A program made the position numbers and the translations under genes. A stretch of DNA of 42,689 bases from Candidatus Poribacteria bacterium (GTDB lineage: Bacteria > Poribacteria > WGA-4E > WGA-3G): NCBI GenBank assembly GCA_026706025.1, contig JAPOZO010000040.1, positions 1 to 42,689 on the forward strand, read 5' to 3'. The notes beneath the pieces are model-generated. The model made no database searches. It was not told the DNA's origin and worked only from the letters and a program-made list of their open reading frames with translations. Of the stretch, positions 1-7,606 are shown piece by piece (the stretch's first letter is position 1; each line of letters begins with the position of its first letter).

Positions 1-1
1 A

Positions 2-343
2 CCCGATATCAGCGCAGTCGCTTTTATGTCTGGCGGGTTCGCTTTCGTATTCCTTCTTAACTTTCTGCGGACGCGCTTATTATGGTGGACACTTCACCCA
101 TCGGGGTATGTACTCTCAGGTGCCTCATGGGGTGGACTTATCTATTTCTGGTTCCCTGTAATGGTGAGTTGGCTCATTAAATTTCTAATCCTCCGCTTTT
201 CAGGCTGGCAGACGTACCGTAAAGCGATACCTTTTTTCCTCGGACTCGTTTTAGGTGATTACATCCCGCGGAGCATCTTGAGTCTCATCAGTTTCGCTTT
301 GAACCTCTATATGCCATCATCTGGCGCGGGACACACACTTTAG
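2..343 (+). CDS. C-terminal part of a DUF6785-type multi-spanning membrane protein (partial)
   Basis: The reading frame is open to the left edge of the window, so the gene begins upstream and only the last 113 codons are seen. The fragment is very hydrophobic, with two or three membrane segments separated by short loops. It contains a HPSGYVLSG stretch, a run of W and F residues, and a YRKAIPFFLGLVLGDY segment. I associate this pattern with the C-terminus of DUF6784/DUF6785 proteins, distant relatives of oligopeptide transporters found in Poribacteria and Planctomycetes. The substrate is unknown. The family call is from memory of the motif and could be wrong; that it is an integral membrane protein is clear. 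Confidence 0.6.
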   Translation, partial: PDISAVAFMSGGFAFVFLLNFLRTRLLWWTLHPSGYVLSGASWGGLIYFWFPVMVSWLIKFLILRFSGWQTYRKAIPFFLGLVLGDYIPRSILSLISFALNLYMPSSGAGHTL

Positions 344-375
344 GAACCCATAACTGACAATCGAAAACACCTAAT

Positions 376-404
376 TTGACAAAACGGATATTTAATCATA
401 TACT
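376..404 (+). promoter_or_regulatory. sigma70-type promoter upstream of the ABC ATPase gene
   Basis: A perfect -35 TTGACA (376-381) is followed after 17 bp by TATACT (399-404). It lies 56 bp upstream of the ATG at 460 and just after the previous gene ends, so the ATPase gene probably has its own transcript. It uses the same layout as four other strong promoters in the window. Confidence 0.7.
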
Positions 405-459
405 TGTAATAATTGAACAGCACCATAGCCATCAACAGCCAAGATAAGACAGAAACCTA

Positions 460-1521
460 ATGCCAACGCAACTACTCACGGTAAACACAATTACAAAAGG
501 CTTCACAGCCAACCAAGCCCCTATCGTTAAAAACATTAGTTTCAGCGTCTATCCGGGCGAAATTTTCGCGCTTTTGGGACCCAGTGGTTGTGGAAAGACC
601 ACCACCCTGCGTCTCATCGCCGGCTTTGAGAAGGCAGACGCTGGCACAATCGCTATGGAAAAGCGAATCCTCACGAGCAACGAAATCCATCTGCCCCCCG
701 AATCGCGTGGTATCGGGTTCGTTTTTCAAGACTATGCCCTCTTCCCACACAAAAATGTCCTTGAGAACGTCGCCTTCGGCCTCCGAAAAGCCACCAAAAG
801 AGCGAGACGTGAGAGAGCATTAAATGTACTTCGTATGGTCGGTTTGACGCAACTACAGACACGGATGCCACACCACCTCTCCGGTGGTGAGCAGCAGCGC
901 GTCGCACTTGCACGCGCGATTATCGGACGGCCGAAACTCCTCCTTTTAGACGAACCCTTCTCAAGTCTTGACCCAGGATTAAGACAGTCAACCCGTGAAG
1001 AAGTCCGTACCCTCCTGAAAGCCGAAGGCATTTCTGCGATACTCGTCACACACGCGCAAGAGGAAGCATTCAGTTTCGCTGAACGGTTGGGCGTGATGAA
1101 AGATGGATCGCTTGAACAGATTGACACACCTGAAGCCGTGTATCGTTATCCGAAAACGGCTTACGTCGCTTCTTTTATTGGACAAACGAACTTCATCCAC
1201 GCACACGTGAAAAACGGAGTTGCCCAAACCCAATTTGGACGCGTAAAGGTGGACGGTGAAGCCGCTGGCGATGTGCTTCTCTCAATCCGCCCGGAGTGCC
1301 TAAAGATGATCGCACCTGATGCTTGGCGGAGCGGGGCAAAAAGCGGACGGATCGTGGGGCAGGCGTTTAAAGGACACGATCTCACTTATCGTGTTGAAAT
1401 AGATGAACAGGATTACTTCGTTCAGACCGATTACAACAGTCCTTTTCAAGTTGGCGATATTGTCATGTTGCAAGCAATATCTGCCGTAGCTGTCACACCC
1501 TCAAGCCGCGAGGAACTATAA
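460..1521 (+). CDS. ABC transporter ATP-binding protein, iron/spermidine-type (CUT/FbpC-like) with TOBE domain
   Basis: This is a 353-residue ATPase that would energise an importer at the inner membrane. The nucleotide-binding domain is complete: Walker A GPSGCGKT at about 40-47, Q-loop Q90, signature LSGGE at 140-144, Walker B LLLLDE at 160-165, and switch histidine H198 in VTHAQEEA. Roughly residues 240-350 form a TOBE-like C-terminal domain of the kind found in Fe3+, sulfate, spermidine and sugar importers. The [14 protein letters not shown] block and the overall length fit the FbpC/PotA class. No permease or binding-protein gene adjoins it, so the substrate cannot be inferred; ferric iron is only a suggestion. 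The SD before ATG 460 is weak. Confidence 0.88.
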   Translation: MPTQLLTVNTITKGFTANQAPIVKNISFSVYPGEIFALLGPSGCGKTTTLRLIAGFEKADAGTIAMEKRILTSNEIHLPPESRGIGFVFQDYALFPHKNVLENVAFGLRKATKRARRERALNVLRMVGLTQLQTRMPHHLSGGEQQRVALARAIIGRPKLLLLDEPFSSLDPGLRQSTREEVRTLLKAEGISAILVTHAQEEAFSFAERLGVMKDGSLEQIDTPEAVYRYPKTAYVASFIGQTNFIHAHVKNGVAQTQFGRVKVDGEAAGDVLLSIRPECLKMIAPDAWRSGAKSGRIVGQAFKGHDLTYRVEIDEQDYFVQTDYNSPFQVGDIVMLQAISAVAVTPSSREEL

Positions 1522-1591
1522 CAGCGCGTCTCATAAATAGTTTGAGCGTATTGTTGGATGAAGATTTCCGATGGAAGAAACCCCCTAAATC

Positions 1592-1662
1592 CCCCTTATC
1601 AGGGGACTTTCAATCTCCTGCGAAACCTTCTTTACTGACGGCTGATGGCTGACGGCTGACGG
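1592..1662. repeat. composite intergenic repeat: CCCCT hairpin plus four 7-bp repeats
   Basis: The space between two convergent genes holds CCCCT-TATC-AGGGG (1592-1605), which folds into a hairpin and follows a CCCCCTAAATCCCC segment (1581-1594). Then come four head-to-tail heptamers, CTGACGG or CTGATGG, at 1635-1662. The hairpin recurs in the opposite orientation at 22531-22548. The heptamers are a variant of those at 7574-7601 and 41349-41369. The sequence does not show how these repeats spread. Confidence 0.8.
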
Positions 1663-1666
1663 CTAA

Positions 1667-3775
1667 TCACAACATCTCTCGGATTTCATTAATCCCCTGA
1701 ATCATCCGGGTGAATGCCGCAACCAACTTATCAATTTCTGCATGTACCGCGGCATCATCTCCCCGCTCGATAGCATCTAAGACCCCAGGGAAAACAACCG
1801 CTGCATAACCCGTATTAAAACCCGGGGCATAGATAAGATGTTTAAACCACGGACGCAGGGGTAAACCCGCCTCACTCGTCAAACGCCGCTCTAACTGATA
1901 CAACCGCAGGTTTATTTCTGCAATCTGAGACAGGTCGTCGGAAGCAAGATAACGCACAAATCCTTGGTTCAACAAACCTGCCACCTGTTGCCATTCTGTG
2001 AGGAGATCATCTAAAATTTTAACGTCCTTAGCAATTTTGTTTTCTGAACCGGAATTTTGCAACACTTTCAGGGGGGGCATCAGATCCGTCGCGTAAGTCT
2101 CATAGTCAAAGGGCAAAATGTCGGCGTTGGCGAGCTGCAGGGCAAGGATCCCCCAAATTTGCGACATCGCCGCTTGATACTGAAACGTCGGATCACCAAA
2201 ATGTTCCATCCAGTAAAAGTTATCTTGCATCGCATGATAGACCCCGTAAGCACCACTGAATCCCATACTGACTGCCGGGATCCCTGCATGCCCAACAAAT
2301 GGCGAATGATCTGAACCACTTCCGAGATTACCGACCTGCGGTACCTCTCTGTCCTGTGCTACTTTCCAACTCTCGTAAACCGATTTCAACGTCCTTGGAT
2401 CAACGACAGTTCGTGCCACTTCGCGCATCAATTCTCGTAGCGAGGGGATCGCACTCACATAGAACCGTCCACCCGTCGCGGCAATATCCACATTAAGGTA
2501 GGCGATAGTCTTCTGCTGCAGGGTCGATTTCAAATCCTCAACCCATTCCGTTGAACCGAGGATGCCAAACTCTTCTGCATCCCATGCCGCGAAAACGATC
2601 GTCCGCTTCGGACGTACGCCTTTCTCGGCGAGTTCACCCAAGCATTCCGCAACTTCTAAGAGAGCAGTTGTACCGCTGCCAGGATCCGCTGCACCGTAAA
2701 CCCAAGCATCGTGATGGTTCCCTAAAATTACCCACTGGTCTGGATATTCCGTTCCCTCCAACGTCGCAATGACGTTGTAAATCGGACGGATGCTGTGTTC
2801 GCAACGCACCTTAATGCGACCCTTTGCCGGTCCCGGTCCGATGTGATAAGCAAAAGGCAAACCGCCCTGCCATTCTCGAGGAACATTCGGGCCCGCAAGA
2901 GCCTTTAGAAACATCTCAGCATCTCTATAAGCAAGCGGAACTACAGGAATCTTCGGGAGATCTGTCGCTTCATCAATCGAAAGTCTTTCGGCATCTTGAG
3001 TCGCTGCCCAGCCGGGTGTTAGCGGATCGCTGGCGTGCTGAAAGATATATTTCACTGTTCCACGCTGTATCGCATCCTCCGAACGCCACGGACCACGCGG
3101 GTAGACATCCCCACGCACATATCCATCATCAGCAGGATCTGAATACAGGATTAACCCCACAGCGCCATTATCACCCGCGACTTTCGCTTTCACACCGCGG
3201 TAACTTCCACCATATCGGGCAATACAGATTTTCCCTTCCACCGAAACACCGCGTTCCTGGAGAATTTGGTAATCTTCAGGCAAACCTCTGTTGACATAGA
3301 TCAGTTCCGCTGTTACATCTCCATCAGGTGAATAGGCGTTGTACCCCGGCACTATCTCCGTCTCATAAGAATCTTTATCCCACTCCCAACCCGCTTCTTT
3401 GCTAACAGCGAGATGTTGCACAGGCGATACAAGTTCGACATGCACCTCAAGCGGATGCGGAAGATAGACATGATACTCATACACCTGAACCTGTAAACCG
3501 TAACTTTCAAATTCCGTGCGAAGGTATTCCGCCACCTTGCGGCTATTCTCTGTCCCAGCAAGGTGTGGCTCTTCAGTTAGGTGCCGTAATCGATGCTTAC
3601 ACCTTTCCGCTGAAACGAGTGCTTTAAAATCAGTCTCATATCGTTTTTGTGTAATAGCATTTTCTGCTGTGAATCCGCGCATACTGAAGCCATCGCGCGA
3701 AGAGAAAGTGAATACCGCAAGCAAACAGGCAAAACAAAAATTCAGTCGCCAAGTCAGTCTTGACCAACAAAGCAT
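1667..3775 (-). CDS. secreted M28-family zinc metallopeptidase (glutamate carboxypeptidase II-like)
   Basis: This 702-residue exopeptidase has an N-terminal hydrophobic export signal (about residues 10-25). A protease-associated domain (about 140-310) is inserted before the catalytic core, and a TFR-dimer-like helical domain lies at the C-terminus (from about 570). All expected di-zinc residues of the GCPII group can be placed: H354 and D364 in HHDAWVYGAADP, catalytic E401 with ligand E402 in WDAEEFG, D430 in LNVD, and H514 in GVYHAMQDN. It probably removes terminal residues from peptides outside the cytoplasm. It stands alone and is convergent with the ABC gene. Length and domain order match bacterial GCPII homologues, so it appears intact. 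Confidence 0.93.
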   Translation of the reverse strand: MLCWSRLTWRLNFCFACLLAVFTFSSRDGFSMRGFTAENAITQKRYETDFKALVSAERCKHRLRHLTEEPHLAGTENSRKVAEYLRTEFESYGLQVQVYEYHVYLPHPLEVHVELVSPVQHLAVSKEAGWEWDKDSYETEIVPGYNAYSPDGDVTAELIYVNRGLPEDYQILQERGVSVEGKICIARYGGSYRGVKAKVAGDNGAVGLILYSDPADDGYVRGDVYPRGPWRSEDAIQRGTVKYIFQHASDPLTPGWAATQDAERLSIDEATDLPKIPVVPLAYRDAEMFLKALAGPNVPREWQGGLPFAYHIGPGPAKGRIKVRCEHSIRPIYNVIATLEGTEYPDQWVILGNHHDAWVYGAADPGSGTTALLEVAECLGELAEKGVRPKRTIVFAAWDAEEFGILGSTEWVEDLKSTLQQKTIAYLNVDIAATGGRFYVSAIPSLRELMREVARTVVDPRTLKSVYESWKVAQDREVPQVGNLGSGSDHSPFVGHAGIPAVSMGFSGAYGVYHAMQDNFYWMEHFGDPTFQYQAAMSQIWGILALQLANADILPFDYETYATDLMPPLKVLQNSGSENKIAKDVKILDDLLTEWQQVAGLLNQGFVRYLASDDLSQIAEINLRLYQLERRLTSEAGLPLRPWFKHLIYAPGFNTGYAAVVFPGVLDAIERGDDAAVHAEIDKLVAAFTRMIQGINEIREML

Positions 3776-3899
3776 ATCTATTAACGTTTTAATGAATCAT
3801 CACCGCCTTTTGGTTTTTTATTACATAATAGCATATCTCCTGCTCGTTTTCACCATTTTTTTTTAATCTATCGTTTGGCGGGTAAAACGTCTCTTAAAA

Positions 3900-3928
3900 T
3901 TGACATTGTCTGCTTCATTTGTTAAAAT
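3900..3928 (+). promoter_or_regulatory. sigma70-type promoter of the response regulator gene
   Basis: TTGACA (3900-3905), a 17-bp spacer and TAAAAT (3923-3928) lie 39 bp before the ATG at 3968. An SD-like GAGGGG at 3955-3960 precedes the start. The match to consensus is close enough that this gene is probably transcribed constitutively. Confidence 0.75.
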
Positions 3929-3967
3929 ATATTGCGCTGTTAAAAATTGACCGCGAGGGGGATTTAA

Positions 3968-4660
3968 ATGGATGCAAAAATTTTAATTGTTGAAGATGAA
4001 CGTGATATAGCGGATTTATTACGATATAATCTACAAGAAGCGGGTTTTGAAACAGATTACGTCCGGAACGGTGCAGATGCACTGCATCGGGCGGTCGAAA
4101 AAACACCGGATCTTATCTTACTCGATTTAATGTTGCCAGAAGTAGATGGTATGATCGTCTGTCGTTTACTAAAGAACGACCCACGGACCAAAAATATTCC
4201 TATCGTGATGGTAACAGCGAAAGATGAAGAAAAAGATAGGGTCGCCGGGTTAGAACTCGGGGCAGATGATTACATCACAAAGCCCTTTAGCCCCAGGGAA
4301 GTAGTTCTACGAGTATCTGCCGTCCTACGCCGTATCCAAGTCGGCAAACAGACAGAAGATACCAATCAGATCGAAACACACGGGATAACGATTGATCTGG
4401 ACAAACATCAGGTACTAACCGAGAACGGTCCAATCGACCTGACAGCGACTGAATTTAAACTCATTACGCTATTCGCACGATCCCCCGGACGCGTCTTTAC
4501 GCGCGATATCCTAATGGACGTGATATGGGGTCAGGATTATTACGGCATCGATCGAACAGTGGATACGCATGTGAGCCGTCTTCGACGCAAACTCGGCGAA
4601 TTCGGTACGCATATCGAAACGGTGCATGGGGTGGGCTATCGGTTTAAAGAAGCCAGTTAA
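3968..4660 (+). CDS. OmpR/PhoB-family response regulator
   Basis: A 230-residue two-component transcription regulator. The receiver domain (1-120) has the acidic pair D10/E11, phospho-acceptor D53 in LILLDLMLPEVDG, T83, and K105 in TKPFSP. The C-terminal half (about 130-228) is a winged-helix DNA-binding domain ending in the typical GVGYRFKE. No histidine kinase lies on either side, so its partner is encoded elsewhere and the signal is unknown. PhoB is the closest subfamily by feel (the VTAKDEEKDRVAGLELGADDYITKPF block), but phosphate control is not shown by context. A strong promoter and a good SD support ATG 3968. Confidence 0.93.
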   Translation: MDAKILIVEDERDIADLLRYNLQEAGFETDYVRNGADALHRAVEKTPDLILLDLMLPEVDGMIVCRLLKNDPRTKNIPIVMVTAKDEEKDRVAGLELGADDYITKPFSPREVVLRVSAVLRRIQVGKQTEDTNQIETHGITIDLDKHQVLTENGPIDLTATEFKLITLFARSPGRVFTRDILMDVIWGQDYYGIDRTVDTHVSRLRRKLGEFGTHIETVHGVGYRFKEAS

Positions 4661-4670
4661 ACACTGAACT

Positions 4671-4812
4671 CCAAACTATATTTGGAATACTTTTTCGGGT
4701 TGGTATGATAACGGTTGAAAACGCCTCGTTTGATGTGCACGCAGCGTTTCCAAATTTGTGGAAGTGATGAAGTGCTTTCAAGCGAGAGGGTGCCTTCAAG
4801 GTCTCCTCTCGC
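4671..4812. terminator. two stem-loops between convergent genes
   Basis: Just after the regulator stop codon, TCCAAA-ctata-TTTGGA (4671-4687) forms a hairpin followed by a T-run, which could end transcription from the left. Further on, GCGAGAGG (4782-4789) pairs with CCTCTCGC (4805-4812), lying 46 bp from the end of the converging HTH gene. The second lacks a T-run. Their position between two converging genes is what suggests termination; this is not proven. Confidence 0.4.
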
Positions 4813-4857
4813 ATTGAATTGCACTCATAAGATTAATTACAGATTCTACCGTGACAC

Positions 4858-5232
4858 CTATGGAAATTCTATTCCCAGTTTTCGACACACCTTTCGGATT
4901 TTGTTAATTGCACCGCCTATCTGCTTTCCATTGCGTGTAACACCAAAAAGATGTTGACTCACAACACGGCGCGAAATGCCGAGGATATTCCCAATCTCTT
5001 CCTGCGTTTTACCTTTATAGAAGTAGAGTTGGACGCACTCGGTTTGACGTGTGGTTAACTCCTTCGCGATAATGCGACGAACCTGTTCTAAAACCGCCTG
5101 CCGCTTCGCACGACGTGCCTCCGTATATTCGTCATCAGGTGATTGATACCAGAAATAGTCTTCGGTGGTGAACTGGTCAAAAAAATCCGGCGGGACCGGA
5201 ATCTCCCAAAAATCTGGATTAAATCTTGGCAT
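4858..5232 (-). CDS. small sigma-70 region 4 / LuxR-type helix-turn-helix protein
   Basis: A 124-residue protein. Its first 45 residues are aromatic- and acid-rich with no recognised fold. The rest resembles sigma region 4: LTTRQTECVQLYFYKGKTQEEIGNILGISRRVVSQHLFG is a helix-turn-helix, followed by a basic helix. No sigma region 2 is present, so it is not a complete sigma factor; it may be a stand-alone DNA-binding regulator. The start at 5232 has GAGGGAG about 11 nt upstream. It converges on the response regulator and its targets are unknown. The upstream space is long and contains a second strong SD before a 29-codon ORF (5283-5372, minus). Confidence 0.7.
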   Translation of the reverse strand: MPRFNPDFWEIPVPPDFFDQFTTEDYFWYQSPDDEYTEARRAKRQAVLEQVRRIIAKELTTRQTECVQLYFYKGKTQEEIGNILGISRRVVSQHLFGVTRNGKQIGGAINKIRKVCRKLGIEFP

Positions 5233-5572
5233 AGATAGAGCAACTCCCTCAGTATGAGGCGACTGCGCCTATGCCATTTCCATCAATATGTCAATGGACA
5301 GAGGCACCATCGCCTTGAACTAAATCTGTTCAAATAAAATGTAGCGTGGCTCGAACTTATTCTTAATAACATGAGTAGGTACCTCCTCCTCCTTCTTATT
5401 TATGTCTATGTTTGTAATTTGAAACGGTACAAGAGGGGCAAAACGACCACCTCTCGCAAACGACTCCGAATAGTATACTAAAAAACACAAAAATATGCCA
5501 TAAAAATCTGGTTTAATGCAAGGGGTATTTAGTTCCCCGATAAACGTAAACGCTAAATCGTCCCATCTCCTT

Positions 5573-5628
5573 GTAGGAGCGAGCTGTGCTCGCGATCTTC
5601 GTAGGAGCGAGCTGTGCTCGCGATCTTC
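5573..5628. repeat. tandem pair of a 28-bp REP-like unit
   Basis: Two identical 28-bp units lie head to tail (5573-5600 and 5601-5628). Each contains the stem GCGAG-ctgtg-CTCGC. Directly after the second copy an imperfect hairpin follows (5624-5646, TCTTCCGAT against ATCGGGAAGA). Such GAGC-rich units resemble repetitive extragenic palindromes; no REP-associated transposase is visible in the window. Confidence 0.8.
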
Positions 5629-5723
5629 CGATCAAAATCGGGAAGACTAAATGGTCCTGCGTTTAATGCGTGTCGCACATCCTGACCCGAAAATAGCATA
5701 CTTTGCGAAATATGTCAAAATAG

Positions 5724-5811
5724 GGGACAGAGGGAGTTCAACCCTCCGTCCCTTTCCAAAGAGTGCGACACTTAGTGTCACACCGCAAGGGCGCAACACT
5801 AAGTGTCACAC
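5724..5811. repeat. hairpin and paired inverted/direct repeat
   Basis: GGGACAGAGGG pairs with CCCTCCGTCCC (one mismatch, 5724-5753). On the minus strand it could act as a weak terminator for the upstream permease genes. Next, GACACTTAGTGTCACAC (5767-5783) and CAACACTAAGTGTCACAC (5794-5811) are at once near-palindromes and near-direct repeats, so this piece can fold in several ways. I recognise no named element. Confidence 0.5.
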
Positions 5812-5935
5812 CTCCTCTGGTTTGCTAACATAACAAATTCCTCCTTTTTCTCTCTACCGCGATAAAGCGGTATTAAGATACCATCGCCATTAAAAAATGA
5901 CAATGATTCGCTTAAACACATTTTCGGATGCACTT

Positions 5936-5948
5936 TTGCATGTTTTTG
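5936..5948 (-). promoter_or_regulatory. GTGCATCC box, copy 1
   Basis: Read on the minus strand this is CAAAAGTGCATCC followed by GAAAATGTG. Two more copies lie at 9535-9547 and 11871-11882. Each is 50-110 nt upstream of a minus-strand ATG; here it precedes the orphan start at 5831. It may be an operator or an atypical promoter. Confidence 0.35.
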
Positions 5949-6020
5949 GAAAAAAAAACGGAAAAAAGTATGCTTTGGGGTCAAAAAACAACCTAATTTC
6001 CAATGTGAGTTCGAGTTGTA

Positions 6021-7430
6021 TTATACCTCAACGCGCACAAACGCGAGATATACTCCCGATAGCAGAACTATAACAAACAGTGTTAACAACAATAAATCAA
6101 CTGCTGCAGTATTAAAATCTTTACTAAAGTTGAGTGTGTCTTCAAATATGGGAACCGCTTCTGGACTGACAGGCTTCTGCGACATCCCCTCGCGAACCCC
6201 AATGACATTGAGGCTTTCCGGATCCGCTTTATCAGTGTCAACAACGAACTCTCGGTATTCACGGGCGTAAACTTTCACATTTTCTAAGAATTGCAGGTGC
6301 CGCTCGAAACCCGTTCCAGCAAAGGATTCAAACATATGCTGAACAATTGTGACAGGAGACATTCGGGTGATGGCGCGTGCGCGGATCACTTGTGAAATCT
6401 GTTGTTTTAAGCGTGCCTTCTGCAAGTGTTCCTGCTGTTCAGCGTCTTTAGAGACGTACGCACCATCCACCTCTATTTTTTTTCTTGAATCTCCACGCGC
6501 TTTCCGCCAACGAGACCTGTATTGATCCCGAAGTTCATTATGCAGTTGCCAAGAACGTTCATAAAATCCGTGAGTCGCCCTGGGCGATGCGGCATCCCCC
6601 GCAATCGCAGCGAGCGTACCCGGCATAAAAACGACAAGAGAGACCCAAACCAATAGGAGGATCACCAGACTCACCGCGCTCCGTTGCACACGTGCCGAAA
6701 CGAGCAGCCCTAACGCCAGAAAAAGACACGTGTAAAGCAGCGCAATAAAAAAGATGATGCCCAACCGTCCCCATGCTTCAGCATTGAGGTGGATATCGCT
6801 TGATGTCGAAATCACCAAAAGGTTCATCAATATCGCAAGTGTAAATGGGATGTTAAGACTGATCAATGCGCCCAAAAACTTGCCAATCAGGACGGTGTGA
6901 CGCGGAATTGCATTTGCCAATATCAACCGCAGGGTGCCACGTTCACGTTCACCAGAGATTGAATCAAAGGTAAACAACAGTGCTATCAGACTCAAAACGT
7001 AACCGACGATAAAACTCCAATCCACCAAGGTAACGTCTGGACGTAAATTCCCCAGACTGGTATCAACTGACGGATATGCAAGTATCCAAGAACTTTCTAA
7101 TCTGTCAGTGCTCCAACGCAAGGTACCCCCTATTGCTTGCCCCGGCAAGTCAGTTTCACTACCTTCTGCACAGAAACGGAGTGCCGACGGCTTTTTGTAA
7201 AGATCTCCAGGTCCCTTTTGTGCGAGTCTATACAAACTCTCATCCGCAGAAGCCGCTAAATGATTCTGGTATTCGGTAACCCCATCGCTATATGCCTGTA
7301 CCCGCTTCGGGTGTTCATAGAGATGCACAACAGCGTTGGTCAGCATCAAGCCGATGAGCAACACGATCGCGAGTGCAAACCGAAGACTGTTGAGATTATC
7401 ATAGAGTTCACGTTTTGCGATATGCCACAT
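6021..7430 (-). CDS. ABC-2 type transporter permease (NatB/NosY-like), downstream paralogue
   Basis: A 469-residue integral membrane protein. There is one membrane helix near residues 15-33 and an external domain of about 100 residues. A cluster of helices starts at about 139 and carries the GERERGTL motif (160-167) typical of ABC-2 permeases. A second large external domain lies at about 265-440, with a final helix at the C-terminus. It resembles the DUF3526/NosY-type group. It is paralogous to the gene upstream (MWHIAKRELYDNL here, MLTTLIRRELLDNL there), and the two probably form a heterodimer. No ATPase gene adjoins. No SD is visible before ATG 7430; a repeat element ends about 16 nt upstream of it, which may have removed the site. 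Confidence 0.85.
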   Translation of the reverse strand: MWHIAKRELYDNLNSLRFALAIVLLIGLMLTNAVVHLYEHPKRVQAYSDGVTEYQNHLAASADESLYRLAQKGPGDLYKKPSALRFCAEGSETDLPGQAIGGTLRWSTDRLESSWILAYPSVDTSLGNLRPDVTLVDWSFIVGYVLSLIALLFTFDSISGERERGTLRLILANAIPRHTVLIGKFLGALISLNIPFTLAILMNLLVISTSSDIHLNAEAWGRLGIIFFIALLYTCLFLALGLLVSARVQRSAVSLVILLLVWVSLVVFMPGTLAAIAGDAASPRATHGFYERSWQLHNELRDQYRSRWRKARGDSRKKIEVDGAYVSKDAEQQEHLQKARLKQQISQVIRARAITRMSPVTIVQHMFESFAGTGFERHLQFLENVKVYAREYREFVVDTDKADPESLNVIGVREGMSQKPVSPEAVPIFEDTLNFSKDFNTAAVDLLLLTLFVIVLLSGVYLAFVRVEV

Positions 7431-7446
7431 TTTATTATAATTATCG

Positions 7447-7601
7447 GTTTTCAGTTCTCAGTTTTCAGTTAAGAGGTTATCGTTTAGATTTCAGTTTTCA
7501 GTGGAATGGTTTACCGTTACCAGTCATCGGTATCCGTTAGAAGAGAGTTTTGACTTAAGCAAATGTCTTTCAACTGACAACTGACAACTGATAACTGACG
7601 A
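7447..7601. repeat. 7-bp-periodic repeat element between the two permease genes
   Basis: The left end reads TTTTCAG-TTCTCAG-TTTTCAG-TTAAGAGG and the right end CTGACAA-CTGACAA-CTGATAA-CTGACGA (7574-7601). The ends are heptamer arrays facing each other like inverted termini, with about 100 bp between them, including one further TCAGTTTTCAG piece at 7491-7501. The motif next to the left array, AACCTCTTAACTG on the minus strand, recurs at 40709-40720 and in similar form near 41334. The element fills nearly all of the spacer. Confidence 0.75.
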
Positions 7602-7606
7602 CTACT

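Larger units (their letters stand above)
5233..6020. other. gene-free 790-bp region rich in stem-loops and orphan translation-start sites
   Basis: No convincing gene lies here. From left to right the region holds a 29-codon minus-strand ORF (5283-5372) with a very strong SD; a 28-bp unit repeated exactly twice (5573-5628); a hairpin at 5724-5753; a paired inverted repeat (5767-5811); a minus-strand SD and ATG (start 5831) opening an ORF of only ten codons; the hairpin TACCGC/GCGGTA (5855-5872); and the GGATGCACTTTTG box (5936-5948) also found upstream of infA. It resembles the regulatory front of a lost gene overrun by repeats. Confidence 0.6.

Noticed and set aside
5283-5372. A 29-codon minus-strand ORF with a very strong SD as a gene
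   Set aside because: The encoded peptide (MLLRISSSHATFYLN and on) has no convincing protein character. It could be a leader upstream of the HTH gene, but this cannot be judged from sequence alone.
7574-7601. Heptamer arrays as a CRISPR array
   Set aside because: The repeats are 7 bp with no spacers between them, and no cas gene is present.
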